Shown here: positions 15,860 through 23,841 of the stretch, in pieces
How the letters are laid out: each line of letters starts with the position of its first letter
Position numbering within the stretch: position 1 is the first letter of the stretch
Assembly (NCBI GenBank): GCA_023422775.1
Contig: JAFAGM010000133.1
Span: forward strand, 1-25,335
Length of the DNA stretch: 25,335 nucleotides
Direction: 5' to 3'
Source: Pseudomonadota bacterium
GTDB taxonomy: Bacteria; Pseudomonadota; Alphaproteobacteria; Rhizobiales; Xanthobacteraceae
The notes under the pieces: model-generated
Seen by the model: only the letters and a program-made list of their open reading frames with translations
What the model was told of the DNA's origin: nothing
Databases searched by the model: none
Translations under genes and position numbers: made by a program

Positions 15860-15874
15860 GAACAAATATAGTAC
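15860..15874. promoter_or_regulatory. Candidate LexA (SOS) box ahead of recN
   Basis: GAACAAATATAGTAC fits the alphaproteobacterial LexA consensus, the direct repeat GAAC-N7-GAAC (equivalently GTTC-N7-GTTC), with one mismatch (GTAC for GAAC) and an AT-rich spacer. It lies 106 bp before recN, a gene that is SOS-induced in several bacteria. The motif is degenerate, so the call is tentative. Confidence 0.4.
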
Positions 15875-15979
15875 AAAATGCTCCCGAGATCTGCTAGAGA
15901 TGTTTCGATTCTAACATCTGCAGAGTCGGCTCCGTACCGGGGTCGATGTCAGAACCTGACCAGTGGGGATTACCGTCAC

Positions 15980-17665
15980 ATGCTGGCGCGTCTGTCGATC
16001 CGTGACATCGTTCTGATCGAGCGTCTCGATCTCGAATTCTCCCGTGGCCTTGCGGTGCTCACCGGCGAGACCGGCGCGGGCAAGTCGATCCTGCTCGACG
16101 CCTTCGCGCTGGCGCTTGGCGGCCGCGGCGACGCCTCCTTGGTGCGCCACGGCGCGGAGCAGGGGCAGGTGACGGCCACCTTCGACATCCGCAACGGGCA
16201 TCCGGCAACGAAGATCCTTGCCGGCAACGGCCTGGACGATGCGAGTTCTCAAGAATCTTGCGAAATGATTCTTCGCCGCGTCCAGTTCGCCGACGGCCGC
16301 ACCCGTGCCTTCATCAACGACCAGTCGGTCAGCGTGCAGACGCTGAAGGCCGTTGGTGCGACGCTGGTCGAGATCCATGGGCAGCACGACGAGCGCGCGC
16401 TGGTGGATGCCTCGACGCACCGGCAACTGCTCGACGCCTTTGCCGGGCTGGAGACGGAAGTCACGGCGCTGGAGACGCTGTGGGAATCGCGCCGCACCGC
16501 CGTCAGCGCGCTCGACGCGCACCGCGCCGGCATGGAGCGCGCCGCCCGGGAGGCGGACTATCTGCGCCACGCCTCCGATGAACTCCGCGCGCTGAAGCCG
16601 GAGGAAGGCGAGGAAACCGCGCTCGCTGCGCGCCGCACCGCCATGATGCAGGGCGAGAAGATTGCCAGCGACCTGCGCGAGGCGCAGGAGGCGGTCGGCG
16701 GTCCGCATTCGCCGGTGCCGGCGCTGGCGGCGGCGGTGCGCCGCCTCGAACGCCGCGCCGCCAACTCGCCGAGCCTGATCGAACCGGCGGTGCGGGCGAT
16801 CGATATCGCGATCAACGCGCTGGAGGAGGCCGACCAGCATCTCCACGTCGCACTGGTGGCAGCCGATTTCGATCCGGCCGAGCTGGAGCGGATCGAGGAG
16901 CGGCTGTTCGCTCTGCGCGCCGCCTCGCGCAAATATTCGACGCCGGTCGACGGGCTGGCGGCGCTGGCTGCGAAGTTCGCCTCCGACATAGCGCTGATCG
17001 ACGCCGGCGCCGACCAGTTGAAGAAGCTGGAAGGCGCTGCGACCGAGGCCGACAAGCGCTACGGCGCGGCGGCGGCAAAGCTCTCCGCGGCCCGCAGCAA
17101 ATCGGCCGACAAGCTCAACAAAGCTGTCAGCGCCGAGCTGGCGCCGTTGAAGCTTGAGCGCGCAAAATTCATGACCCAGGTGGAGGGCGACGCAAACGCG
17201 CCGGGGCCGCAGGGCATCGACCGTGTCGAGTTCTGGGTGCAGACCAATCCGGGCACCAGGCCGGGACCGATCATGAAGGTCGCCTCCGGTGGCGAGCTGT
17301 CGCGCTTCCTGCTCGCGCTCAAGGTGGTGCTGGCCGACCGTGGCTCGGCGCCGACGCTGGTGTTCGACGAAATCGATACCGGGGTCGGCGGTGCGGTGGC
17401 GGACGCCATCGGCTCGCGCCTCGCACGGCTCGCCGGCGGGGTTCAGGTGATGGCCGTGACGCATGCGCCGCAGGTCGCCGCGCGCGCCAGCCAGCATCTG
17501 TTGATCTCCAAGGACGCGCTCGACAGGGGCAAGCGTGTCGCCACCCGCGTCAACGCACTCGCCGCCGACCGCCGCAGCGAGGAAATCGCCCGCATGCTGG
17601 CGGGCGCCGAGATTACCGTGGAGGCGAGGGCCGCGGCGCGGCGGCTGCTGCAGGCGGCCAGCTAG
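15980..17665 (+). CDS. recN: RecN, SMC-like DNA repair ATPase
   Basis: A cytoplasmic SMC-like protein that acts early in double-strand break repair by recombination. The 561-residue protein is of normal length. It has Walker A GETGAGKS (about 29-36), the RecN motif VEIHGQHDERALVD, a central helical coiled-coil part (about 180-400), the ABC signature ASGGELSRFLLALK and Walker B TLVFDEIDTGVGG, ending with the VMAVTHAPQVAA segment. ATG 15980 is chosen because the protein then starts MLARLSIRDIVLIERLDLEF, the standard RecN opening. GGGGA (15965-15969) is 10 nt upstream. The frame is open back to 15878, but that sequence is unlike RecN. It is followed by a long palindromic repeat before ligA. Confidence 0.96.
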   Translation: MLARLSIRDIVLIERLDLEFSRGLAVLTGETGAGKSILLDAFALALGGRGDASLVRHGAEQGQVTATFDIRNGHPATKILAGNGLDDASSQESCEMILRRVQFADGRTRAFINDQSVSVQTLKAVGATLVEIHGQHDERALVDASTHRQLLDAFAGLETEVTALETLWESRRTAVSALDAHRAGMERAAREADYLRHASDELRALKPEEGEETALAARRTAMMQGEKIASDLREAQEAVGGPHSPVPALAAAVRRLERRAANSPSLIEPAVRAIDIAINALEEADQHLHVALVAADFDPAELERIEERLFALRAASRKYSTPVDGLAALAAKFASDIALIDAGADQLKKLEGAATEADKRYGAAAAKLSAARSKSADKLNKAVSAELAPLKLERAKFMTQVEGDANAPGPQGIDRVEFWVQTNPGTRPGPIMKVASGGELSRFLLALKVVLADRGSAPTLVFDEIDTGVGGAVADAIGSRLARLAGGVQVMAVTHAPQVAARASQHLLISKDALDRGKRVATRVNALAADRRSEEIARMLAGAEITVEARAAARRLLQAAS

Positions 17666-17667
17666 TT

Positions 17668-17781
17668 GTGTCCCGGACGCGGTGCAGCGCTCTTCGCGCT
17701 GCTCCGCAGAGCCGGGACCCCAGCAGCCGTGGGCTCCGGCTCAGCAGCGCACCGCTTCGCGTTGCGCGGCGTCCAGGGCAC
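17668..17781. repeat. Long palindromic repeat, family C, between recN and ligA
   Basis: The left half (17668 to about 17720, starting GTGTCCCGGACGCGGTGCAG) is an imperfect complement of the right half (about 17729-17781, ending GCGTCCAGGGCAC). Each half has internal palindromic parts such as CAGCGCTCTTCGCGCTG. Elements with GTCCCGG...GCTTCGCG...GGGAC are common between genes in Bradyrhizobium-type genomes (general knowledge). It starts 2 bp after the recN stop and explains the non-homologous open frame in front of ligA. Confidence 0.75.
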
Positions 17782-17828
17782 GAGTTCACGACTTTGCCTC
17801 TCGGCCCGCTTCATCGTATCCATTGCAC

Positions 17829-19985
17829 ATGGCCAGGACAGCAAAAGCGAAAACCGTTCCCGACATCTCAAAACTCACCAAGGCGCAGGCCAAGGTCGAG
17901 CACATGCGGCTTGCGCTGGAGATCGAGGCGCACAACGAGCGCTACTACCAGAAGGACGCGCCGACCGTATCTGACGCGGCCTACGACGCGCTGCGCCAGC
18001 GGCTGGAGGCGATCGAGGCGAAGTTTCCCGATCTGGTCACGACGGAGTCGCCGACGCAAAAGGTGGGCGCCGCGCCGGCGCGCGGCTTTGCAAAGGTGCA
18101 GCATGCCGTTCCCATGCTCTCACTCGGCAACGCCTTCAGCGACGAGGACGTCACCGAGTTCGTCGATCGCATCCGGCGGTTTCTCAAGCTCGATGCCGAG
18201 CATATTCCGGCGCTGGTGGCCGAGCCGAAGATCGACGGCCTGTCGCTCTCGCTGCGCTACGAGAACGGCGAACTGGTGCGCGCGGCAACCCGTGGCGACG
18301 GCTTTACCGGCGAGGACGTCACCGCCAACGTTCGCACCATCAAGGACATCCCGCACACGCTGAAGGGCCGCCATATTCCGGCGGCTTGCGAGATGCGCGG
18401 CGAGGTCTACATGCTCAAGAAGGATTTTATCGAGCTCAACAAGAAGCAGGCGGAAGCCGACGACACGGTGTTCGCCAATCCGCGCAATTCGGCGGCAGGC
18501 TCGCTGCGCCAGAAGGATGTATCGATCACTGCGTCACGGCCGCTGAAGTTCTTCGCCTATACCTGGGGCGAACTGAGCGAGCGTCCGGCCGACACGCAGC
18601 ACGGCATGCTGGCGTGGATGGACAAGGCTGGCTTCGTCGTCAATCCGCTGACGACGCTGTGCAAGGATGTCGAGGCCGTTCTGGAGTTCTACCGCAAGAT
18701 CGGCGAGGAGCGTGCCTCGCTCGGTTACGATATCGACGGTGTGGTCTACAAGGTCGACCGGCTCGACTGGCAGGAGCGGCTTGGCTTCGTGTCGCGCAGC
18801 CCACGCTGGGCGATCGCGCACAAGTTTGCGGCCGAGCAGGCGACCACGATCCTCAACGGCATCGATATCCAGGTCGGCCGCACCGGCGCGCTGACGCCGG
18901 TGGCGCGGCTGGAACCGGTAACCGTCGGCGGCGTCGTCGTTTCGAATGCGACGCTGCACAATGAAGATTACATCAAGGGTATCGGCAGCGACGGCAGTCC
19001 TACCCGTGACGGTGTCGATCTCAGGGTCGGCGACACGGTCGTCGTGCAACGCGCCGGCGACGTGATCCCACAGGTCGTCAGCGTCGTCATCGACAAGCGG
19101 CCGAAGAGCGCCGAGCCCTACAAGTTTCCGGAGACATGTCCGGTGTGCGGCAGCCATGCGGTGCGCGAGGAGGACGAGGCGGTGCGCCGCTGCACCGGGA
19201 CGCTGATCTGTCCGGCGCAGGCGGTGGAGCGGCTCAAGCATTTCGTCTCGCGGCTGGCGTTCGATATCGACGGCCTCGGCGACAAGCAGATCCAGGAGTT
19301 CTACGAGGATGGCCTCGTGATGTCGCCGGTCGACATTTTCACGCTGCAGAAGCGCGATGCGCGCTCGACCAGCAAGCTGATGGCGCGCGAAGGCTACGGC
19401 GAAACGTCGGTCCGCAACCTGTTCAACGCGATCGACGCCCGCCGCAGCATCGAACTGCATCGCCTGATCTTCGCGCTTGGCATCCGCCATGTCGGCGAAG
19501 GCAATGCCAAGCTGCTGGCCCGGCACTACCGCACCATCGAGAATTTCCGCGACGCGATGTTGGCCGCCGCCAAGGGGACAAAGGACGAGGAGAACACCAC
19601 CGAGGCCTACCAGGACCTCAACAATATCGGCGGTATCGGCGAGATCGTCGCCGACGCCGTGGTGGAGTTCTTCGCCGAACCGCGCAATGTGAAGGCGCTC
19701 GGCGAACTCCTGCGCGAGATCGAGGTGAAGCCCGCCGAACAGCCGCGCAAGAGTTCACCCGTGTCCGACAAGACCGTGGTGTTCACGGGCTCGCTGACCA
19801 AGTTCACGCGCGATGAAGCCAAGGCAGTGGCTGAACGTCTCGGCGCCAAGGTGGCGGGCTCGGTGTCGAAGAAGACGGATTACGTCGTGGCGGGTGAGGA
19901 TGCAGGCTCGAAGCTGACAAAAGCGCGCGAGCTTGGGGTTGCCGTGCTGACGGAAGACGAATGGCTGACGCTGATCGGGGAGTGA
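17829..19985 (+). CDS. ligA: LigA, NAD+-dependent DNA ligase
   Basis: Seals nicks during replication and repair using NAD+. It is a 718-residue protein with all family domains in order: the Ia domain (ERYYQKDAPTVSDAAYDALRQ), the adenylation domain with EPKIDGLSLSLRYENG and nucleophile Lys134, the OB fold (NATLHNEDYIKGI, RVGDTVVVQRAGDVIPQ), and the four-cysteine zinc finger (CPVCGSHAV to CTGTLICP). Helix-hairpin-helix repeats (ALGIRHVGEGNAKLLA, NNIGGIGEIVADAVVEFF) and a C-terminal BRCT domain (VVFTGSLTKFTRDEAKAVAERLG) follow. ATG 17829 is chosen because homology starts there; the frame continues upstream through the family C repeat. No strong Shine-Dalgarno is visible. The length exceeds E. 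coli LigA (671), partly from linker insertions. Confidence 0.97.
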   Translation: MARTAKAKTVPDISKLTKAQAKVEHMRLALEIEAHNERYYQKDAPTVSDAAYDALRQRLEAIEAKFPDLVTTESPTQKVGAAPARGFAKVQHAVPMLSLGNAFSDEDVTEFVDRIRRFLKLDAEHIPALVAEPKIDGLSLSLRYENGELVRAATRGDGFTGEDVTANVRTIKDIPHTLKGRHIPAACEMRGEVYMLKKDFIELNKKQAEADDTVFANPRNSAAGSLRQKDVSITASRPLKFFAYTWGELSERPADTQHGMLAWMDKAGFVVNPLTTLCKDVEAVLEFYRKIGEERASLGYDIDGVVYKVDRLDWQERLGFVSRSPRWAIAHKFAAEQATTILNGIDIQVGRTGALTPVARLEPVTVGGVVVSNATLHNEDYIKGIGSDGSPTRDGVDLRVGDTVVVQRAGDVIPQVVSVVIDKRPKSAEPYKFPETCPVCGSHAVREEDEAVRRCTGTLICPAQAVERLKHFVSRLAFDIDGLGDKQIQEFYEDGLVMSPVDIFTLQKRDARSTSKLMAREGYGETSVRNLFNAIDARRSIELHRLIFALGIRHVGEGNAKLLARHYRTIENFRDAMLAAAKGTKDEENTTEAYQDLNNIGGIGEIVADAVVEFFAEPRNVKALGELLREIEVKPAEQPRKSSPVSDKTVVFTGSLTKFTRDEAKAVAERLGAKVAGSVSKKTDYVVAGEDAGSKLTKARELGVAVLTEDEWLTLIGE

Positions 19986-19995
19986 GCGTAGTCCT

Positions 19996-20075
19996 CCGTC
20001 ATTGCGAGCGCAGCGAAGCAATCCATGTCTCGGCTTGTGGCGCTATGGATTGCTTCGGTTCGCTCGCAATGACGG
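19996..20075. repeat. Palindromic repeat, family B, between convergent genes
   Basis: CCGTCATTGCGAGCG (19996-20010) and CGCTCGCAATGACGG (20061-20075) are perfect 15-bp complements, and GAAGCAATCCAT (20015-20026) pairs with ATGGATTGCTTC (20045-20056). The sequence CGTCATTGCGAGCG...GCAATCCA is a well-known intergenic palindrome in many proteobacteria. It sits 10 bp after ligA and 38 bp from the end of the convergent MFS gene, where it could act as a bidirectional terminator, although no U-tract follows on either strand. Confidence 0.85.
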
Positions 20076-20113
20076 CTGAACCACCGTGTGATCGTTTTAG
20101 GCGTTGACAGGCC

Positions 20114-21397
20114 TCACAACATCCCGCTCTCTTCCTCCTCCGCCTTCTTCATCAACTCCTCGCTGACCACGACCGTTTGACGCGGCACTAGGAAGAACAT
20201 GCTCGACGCGCAGGCGATCGACAGGGCGAAGATCGCTGCCGTCAGCGGCAGCGTGGTGGTGGAGTGGCCGCCGAGATAGGCGCCGAATTGCGATACCAGC
20301 GAGCCGATGCCCTGCTGCAGAAAGCCCATCGCGCCCGCGGCGGTGCCGGCGGCTTCGGGGCGGACGCTGATGGCGCCGGCGGCGGCGTTGTTCATCACGA
20401 AGGCGTTGGCGACCATCACGATCATCTGGGTACCGAACAGCCAGAGCGGCGCCTGGTTGGTGCCGGTGAGGCTCAGCACGAGGTTCAGCAGCGCGCCCGC
20501 GAATTGCAGCGCGAGGCCGAACCAGATCAGCTTCTCCAGCGAGTGGCGCGGCGCGAAGCGGACGCAGAACAGGTTGCCGAGCAGATAGGCAAACCCTGTC
20601 GTTGCGAACCACGCACCGTATTCGGCTGTCGTGCGGCCCATCTGCGTCACCACGATGTAGGGCCCGCCGCCGGCGAAAGTGAAGATGATCTGCGATGCCA
20701 GCACCTGGCACAGCACATAGCCGATGAAGGCGCGGTCGCGGACCAGCTTGCCGACGTCGCCGCGGAAGCTGCTGGTTTCGCCGCGCTCGCGTCGCGTCTC
20801 GGGCAGCGCAAGGGCGATCAGGACCGCGACGCTGAGCGAGGCCACGGTGATGAAATAGAAGATCGCGCGCCAGCCGAATGCGGTCTCGAGCAGGCCGCCG
20901 ACCAGGGCGCTCAGCATCTGCGCCGTCATCATCACCCCGATGACGAGGCTGATCATGGAACTGATGCGGTCGCGGCTGTAGAGGTCGCGGATGATGGCGC
21001 GGCTCACCACCATGCCGGAGGCGCCGCCCAGCGCCTGCAGGAAACGCGCGGCGATCAGTTGCGGCAGCGTCTGCGCCAGCGAACAGCCGATGCTGGCCGC
21101 GACCATCAGCGCGAGGCCGGCGAGCAGCACCGGGCGCCGGCCGAACTTGTCCGACAGCGGCCCCATGATGAGCTGCGAGCAGGCGATGCCGACCATGTAG
21201 AGCGACACCGTCATCTGCGCGACCGCGATGTCGCCGCCGAACGTCGTCGCCAGCACGGGCAGTGCCGGAACCAGCATGTAGAGCGAGATCGGGGCTACGC
21301 CCGTCATCGCGACGAGCATCAGCAGCATGATCTTCGAGGTCGCAACGGCGTTGCCATTCGCCGCCGCGTCGGGCGGCTTGCCCACGACGCCGTGCAT
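20114..21397 (-). CDS. Bcr/CflA-type MFS drug exporter
   Basis: A 427-residue inner-membrane transporter with twelve hydrophobic segments, probably a proton-driven exporter of the DHA1 drug:H+ family. After the first helix it has ALPVLATTFGG, and the MFS motif A reads GPLSDKFGRRPVLLAG between helices 2 and 3. The segment ARFLQALGGASGMVVSRAIIRDLY is characteristic of Bcr/CflA proteins. The C-terminus is a short acidic tail. The ATG is preceded by AGGA about 10 nt upstream on its strand. Substrates cannot be deduced. It converges with ligA and is probably not part of the division cluster. A family A repeat separates it from the gene behind it, so the two - strand genes may be separate units. 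Confidence 0.88.
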   Translation of the reverse strand: MHGVVGKPPDAAANGNAVATSKIMLLMLVAMTGVAPISLYMLVPALPVLATTFGGDIAVAQMTVSLYMVGIACSQLIMGPLSDKFGRRPVLLAGLALMVAASIGCSLAQTLPQLIAARFLQALGGASGMVVSRAIIRDLYSRDRISSMISLVIGVMMTAQMLSALVGGLLETAFGWRAIFYFITVASLSVAVLIALALPETRRERGETSSFRGDVGKLVRDRAFIGYVLCQVLASQIIFTFAGGGPYIVVTQMGRTTAEYGAWFATTGFAYLLGNLFCVRFAPRHSLEKLIWFGLALQFAGALLNLVLSLTGTNQAPLWLFGTQMIVMVANAFVMNNAAAGAISVRPEAAGTAAGAMGFLQQGIGSLVSQFGAYLGGHSTTTLPLTAAIFALSIACASSMFFLVPRQTVVVSEELMKKAEEEESGML

Positions 21398-21527
21398 TCA
21401 GATTCAATCCTGTTGGTAGAATCGACTGTAGCGGGATAGGTCAGGACGAATACGGATGTTTCAGCATGCGGCCATGCCGAATTGGACAGGCGCTAACGGT
21501 GTTTCGTCTCGCGCAACAAACTCGATT

Positions 21528-21626
21528 GTCGTCCCCGCGAAGGCGGGGACCCAGTATTCCAGAGACGTCAGTGATGAATGGACGGGCCGCGGCGTACTGG
21601 GTCCCCCGCCTTCGCGGGGAACGACA
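21528..21626. repeat. RPE-like palindromic repeat, family A copy 3
   Basis: TGTCGTCCCCGCGAAGGCGG (from 21528) faces CCGCCTTCGCGGGGAACGACA (ending 21626), with CCCAGTA (21551-21557) opposite TACTGGG (21596-21602). This is the most symmetrical copy in the window. Its right end is 14 bp from the end of the aminopeptidase P gene, so it lies in the 3' end of that transcript or acts as its terminator. Confidence 0.85.
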
Positions 21627-21639
21627 GTCTTGGATGCAA

Positions 21640-23475
21640 TCAAAGCGGCAGCAGCGCGGCCGTCGCGTCGTCGAGCCACAATTTCGTGGCGTTGTCGTCG
21701 AGGTGCGGGCGCACCTCGCGATTGACGCGGGTGTGGTAGTCGTTGAGCCACTTCAGTTCCGTGGCACTCAGCATGGCCACATCGATCAGGCGGCGGTCGA
21801 TCGGCGCGAGCGTCAGCGTCTCGAACGCATTCACCGGCTTCTCTGCGCCCGCGATATCGGCGCCGATGACGAGTTCGAGGTTCTCGATCCGGATGCCGTA
21901 GGCGTCCGCCTTGTAGTAGCCGGGCTCGTTGGACAGGATCATGCCGCGCTTCAGCGGCGTGGCGCCGAGCTTGGATATCCGGGCCGGGCCTTCATGCACC
22001 GAGAGGTAGCTGCCGACGCCGTGTCCGGTGCCGTGCTCGAAATCGAGGCCGGCCTGCCAGAGATATTGCCGCGCGAAACTGTCGAGCTGCGCGCCCGTGG
22101 TCCCGTCGGGAAACACCGCGCGGGCGATCGCGATGTGGCCGCGCAGCACGCGGGTGAAACGGTCGCGCATCTCGCTGGTCGGTTCGCCGATCGCGATGGT
22201 GCGGGTCACGTCGGTGGTGCCGTCTTCATACTGCGCGCCGGAATCGATCAGCAGCAGGTCGCCGGGCGCGATGCGCCGGTTGCTCTTGCGGGTGACGCGG
22301 TAATGCACGATGGCGCCGTTCGGGCCGGTGCCGGCGATGGTCGGGAAGGAGACATCCTTCAGCGCGCCGGTCTGCCGTCGGAAAGTCTCCAGCGCCTCGA
22401 CGGTGTCGATTTCCGTCAACGCCCCGGATGGCGCTTCGCGGTCGATCCAGGCCAGGAAGCGCGCCAGCGCCACGGCGTCGCGCTGGTGCGCCGTTCGCGT
22501 GCCTTCGATCTCGGTGATGTTCTTCACCGCCTTGAGCAGGCTCACCGGATCGTTGCCGCGCACCGGCTTGCCGCCGGCCGCAGCGATCAGGCGGCTCAGC
22601 GCGTCCGCCGCGGTCGCGCTGTCGAGGGCGATCGCGGCGCCGCCCTGCGCGAGTTCCGTCAGCGTCGGCGTCAGTGCGTGGGGCTCCCGGACATCGGCCG
22701 ATTGTTCGAGATGGTCGCGGGTCAGGTTCGACAGCTTGCGGTGATCGATGAATATCGTGGGGCGACCGTCCTTCGGCACCAGTGCGTAGGAAAGCGGCAG
22801 CGGCGTGTGCGAGACGTCGGCGCCGCGGATGTTGAAGGTCCAGGCCACCGCATGGCTATCCGACAGCACCAGCGCGTCGACGCCGAGCTTGCTGATTTCC
22901 AGCCGGATCCGTTTCAACTTCTCGGCTTCGATCTCGCCGGAAAACTGCGCGCCGTGAATGGCGACGGGACCGAGCGGCGGAGCCGGGCGCTCGGTCCATA
23001 CCGAGTCCAGCGGGTTGCTTTCGACCGCGACCAGTTCCGCGCCGGCCTTGGCACAGGCGGCGGCCAGCCGCTCGGCTGCCGCAGAAGTGTGCAGCCACGG
23101 GTCAAAACCCAGGCGGTCGCCGGCCGAAAGGTGACGCGCCAGCCAATGTTCGGGCGGAGGGTCGGCCAGCGGCTCGATATGCCAGGCCTTGCGGTCGACC
23201 TGCTTGGCGGCCTGCAGCGTATAGCGCCCATCGACGAACACGGCAGCCTCGTGGACCAGTACGATCGCTATGCCGGCCGAGCCGGTGAAGCCGGTCAGCC
23301 AGGCCAGGCGCTCTTCGGACGGCGGGACATACTCGTTCTGCTGCTGATCGGCGCGGGGAATCACGAAGCCGGTCAGCTTGCGGCGCGCCAGTTCCTCGCG
23401 GAAGGCGCCGAGCCGGGCCGTCAGCGCCACGCCGCTGTCGGGTTCTTCGAATGTCTGGAAAAGAGCTTCGAACAT
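21640..23475 (-). CDS. pepP: Xaa-Pro aminopeptidase (aminopeptidase P, M24B, long form)
   Basis: A metallopeptidase removing N-terminal residues that precede proline, probably cytoplasmic since no signal peptide is seen. At 611 residues it is the three-domain long form, like eukaryotic XPNPEP1, rather than the roughly 440-residue E. coli PepP. Two creatinase-like N-terminal domains precede the pita-bread catalytic domain. The five expected metal ligands are visible: Asp in LLIDSGAQYEDG (about 410), Asp in TTDVTRT (about 421), His in GTGHGVG (about 485), Glu in SNEPGYY (about 514) and Glu in IRIENLEL (about 529). His in NGAIVHYR is the likely substrate-binding residue. No strong Shine-Dalgarno precedes the ATG. 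It is divergent from the 60-codon gene at 23654. Confidence 0.93.
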   Translation of the reverse strand: MFEALFQTFEEPDSGVALTARLGAFREELARRKLTGFVIPRADQQQNEYVPPSEERLAWLTGFTGSAGIAIVLVHEAAVFVDGRYTLQAAKQVDRKAWHIEPLADPPPEHWLARHLSAGDRLGFDPWLHTSAAAERLAAACAKAGAELVAVESNPLDSVWTERPAPPLGPVAIHGAQFSGEIEAEKLKRIRLEISKLGVDALVLSDSHAVAWTFNIRGADVSHTPLPLSYALVPKDGRPTIFIDHRKLSNLTRDHLEQSADVREPHALTPTLTELAQGGAAIALDSATAADALSRLIAAAGGKPVRGNDPVSLLKAVKNITEIEGTRTAHQRDAVALARFLAWIDREAPSGALTEIDTVEALETFRRQTGALKDVSFPTIAGTGPNGAIVHYRVTRKSNRRIAPGDLLLIDSGAQYEDGTTDVTRTIAIGEPTSEMRDRFTRVLRGHIAIARAVFPDGTTGAQLDSFARQYLWQAGLDFEHGTGHGVGSYLSVHEGPARISKLGATPLKRGMILSNEPGYYKADAYGIRIENLELVIGADIAGAEKPVNAFETLTLAPIDRRLIDVAMLSATELKWLNDYHTRVNREVRPHLDDNATKLWLDDATAALLPL

Positions 23476-23578
23476 CGCGCGATCACTTTAGGGTTGAGCG
23501 GTCAGCTTCGCAATCCGCCACAATTTGGCATAATCCGTGCTTCAATAAGGCCGTCCGCGCTAGATCGGATGGAACGGT

Positions 23579-23608
23579 TTGCCGTGCAGGCCGTTCGCTT
23601 AGCATACT
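23579..23608 (+). promoter_or_regulatory. Candidate promoter for the 60-codon gene
   Basis: TTGCCG (23579-23584), an 18-nt spacer and CATACT (23603-23608) resemble a housekeeping -35/-10 pair, 45 bp before the ATG at 23654. It is the only plausible + strand promoter in the 178-bp divergent gap. It was judged by eye only. Confidence 0.35.
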
Positions 23609-23653
23609 GGAGGGCTCCAGGAGTGTTTCAACTCAACGAAGAGGGGATGCACG

Positions 23654-23836
23654 ATGCCTGCGTTCACATTTGAGAAGATTTCCCCGCCGGAGAATCCCGG
23701 CCCGATCCCCCCTGTGGCAAACAAGAAGCAGCGCGGCGTTGTCGTCAAAATGCTCGACCGGTTCGCGGAGGCGCGCGTCAAGCGATCGATGAAGAAGGGC
23801 GCGATCGCACGCAACCCGCAGCGGCCTGCCAAATAA
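23654..23836 (+). CDS. Small basic protein of unknown function (60 aa)
   Basis: A 60-residue protein with no recognisable domain. It starts MPAFTFEKISPPENPGPIPP, with a proline-rich N-terminal third, then carries KKQRGVVVKMLDRFAEARVKRSMKKGA, likely a basic amphipathic helix, and a basic tail. There is no signal peptide or membrane segment. I believe similar proteins occur in Bradyrhizobium, but this could not be checked. Support for a real gene: AGGGG (23641-23645) 8 nt before the ATG, a candidate promoter, and a coding frame that fits exactly between the divergent pepP start and the convergent prmA end (5 bp away). The charge suggests nucleic acid or ribosome association, which is only a guess. 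Confidence 0.6.
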   Translation: MPAFTFEKISPPENPGPIPPVANKKQRGVVVKMLDRFAEARVKRSMKKGAIARNPQRPAK

Positions 23837-23841
23837 GTTCT

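Noticed and set aside
15911..17497. 528-codon open frame on the - strand antisense to recN
   Set aside because: The + strand encodes complete RecN motifs; the antisense frame has no recognisable feature.
17535..17828. N-terminal extension of ligA by 98 codons
   Set aside because: It overlaps recN and runs through the family C repeat. LigA homology begins at 17829.
21466..23673. 735-codon open frame on the + strand across the aminopeptidase P gene
   Set aside because: It is antisense to an intact M24 peptidase, runs through a palindromic repeat and has no domain.
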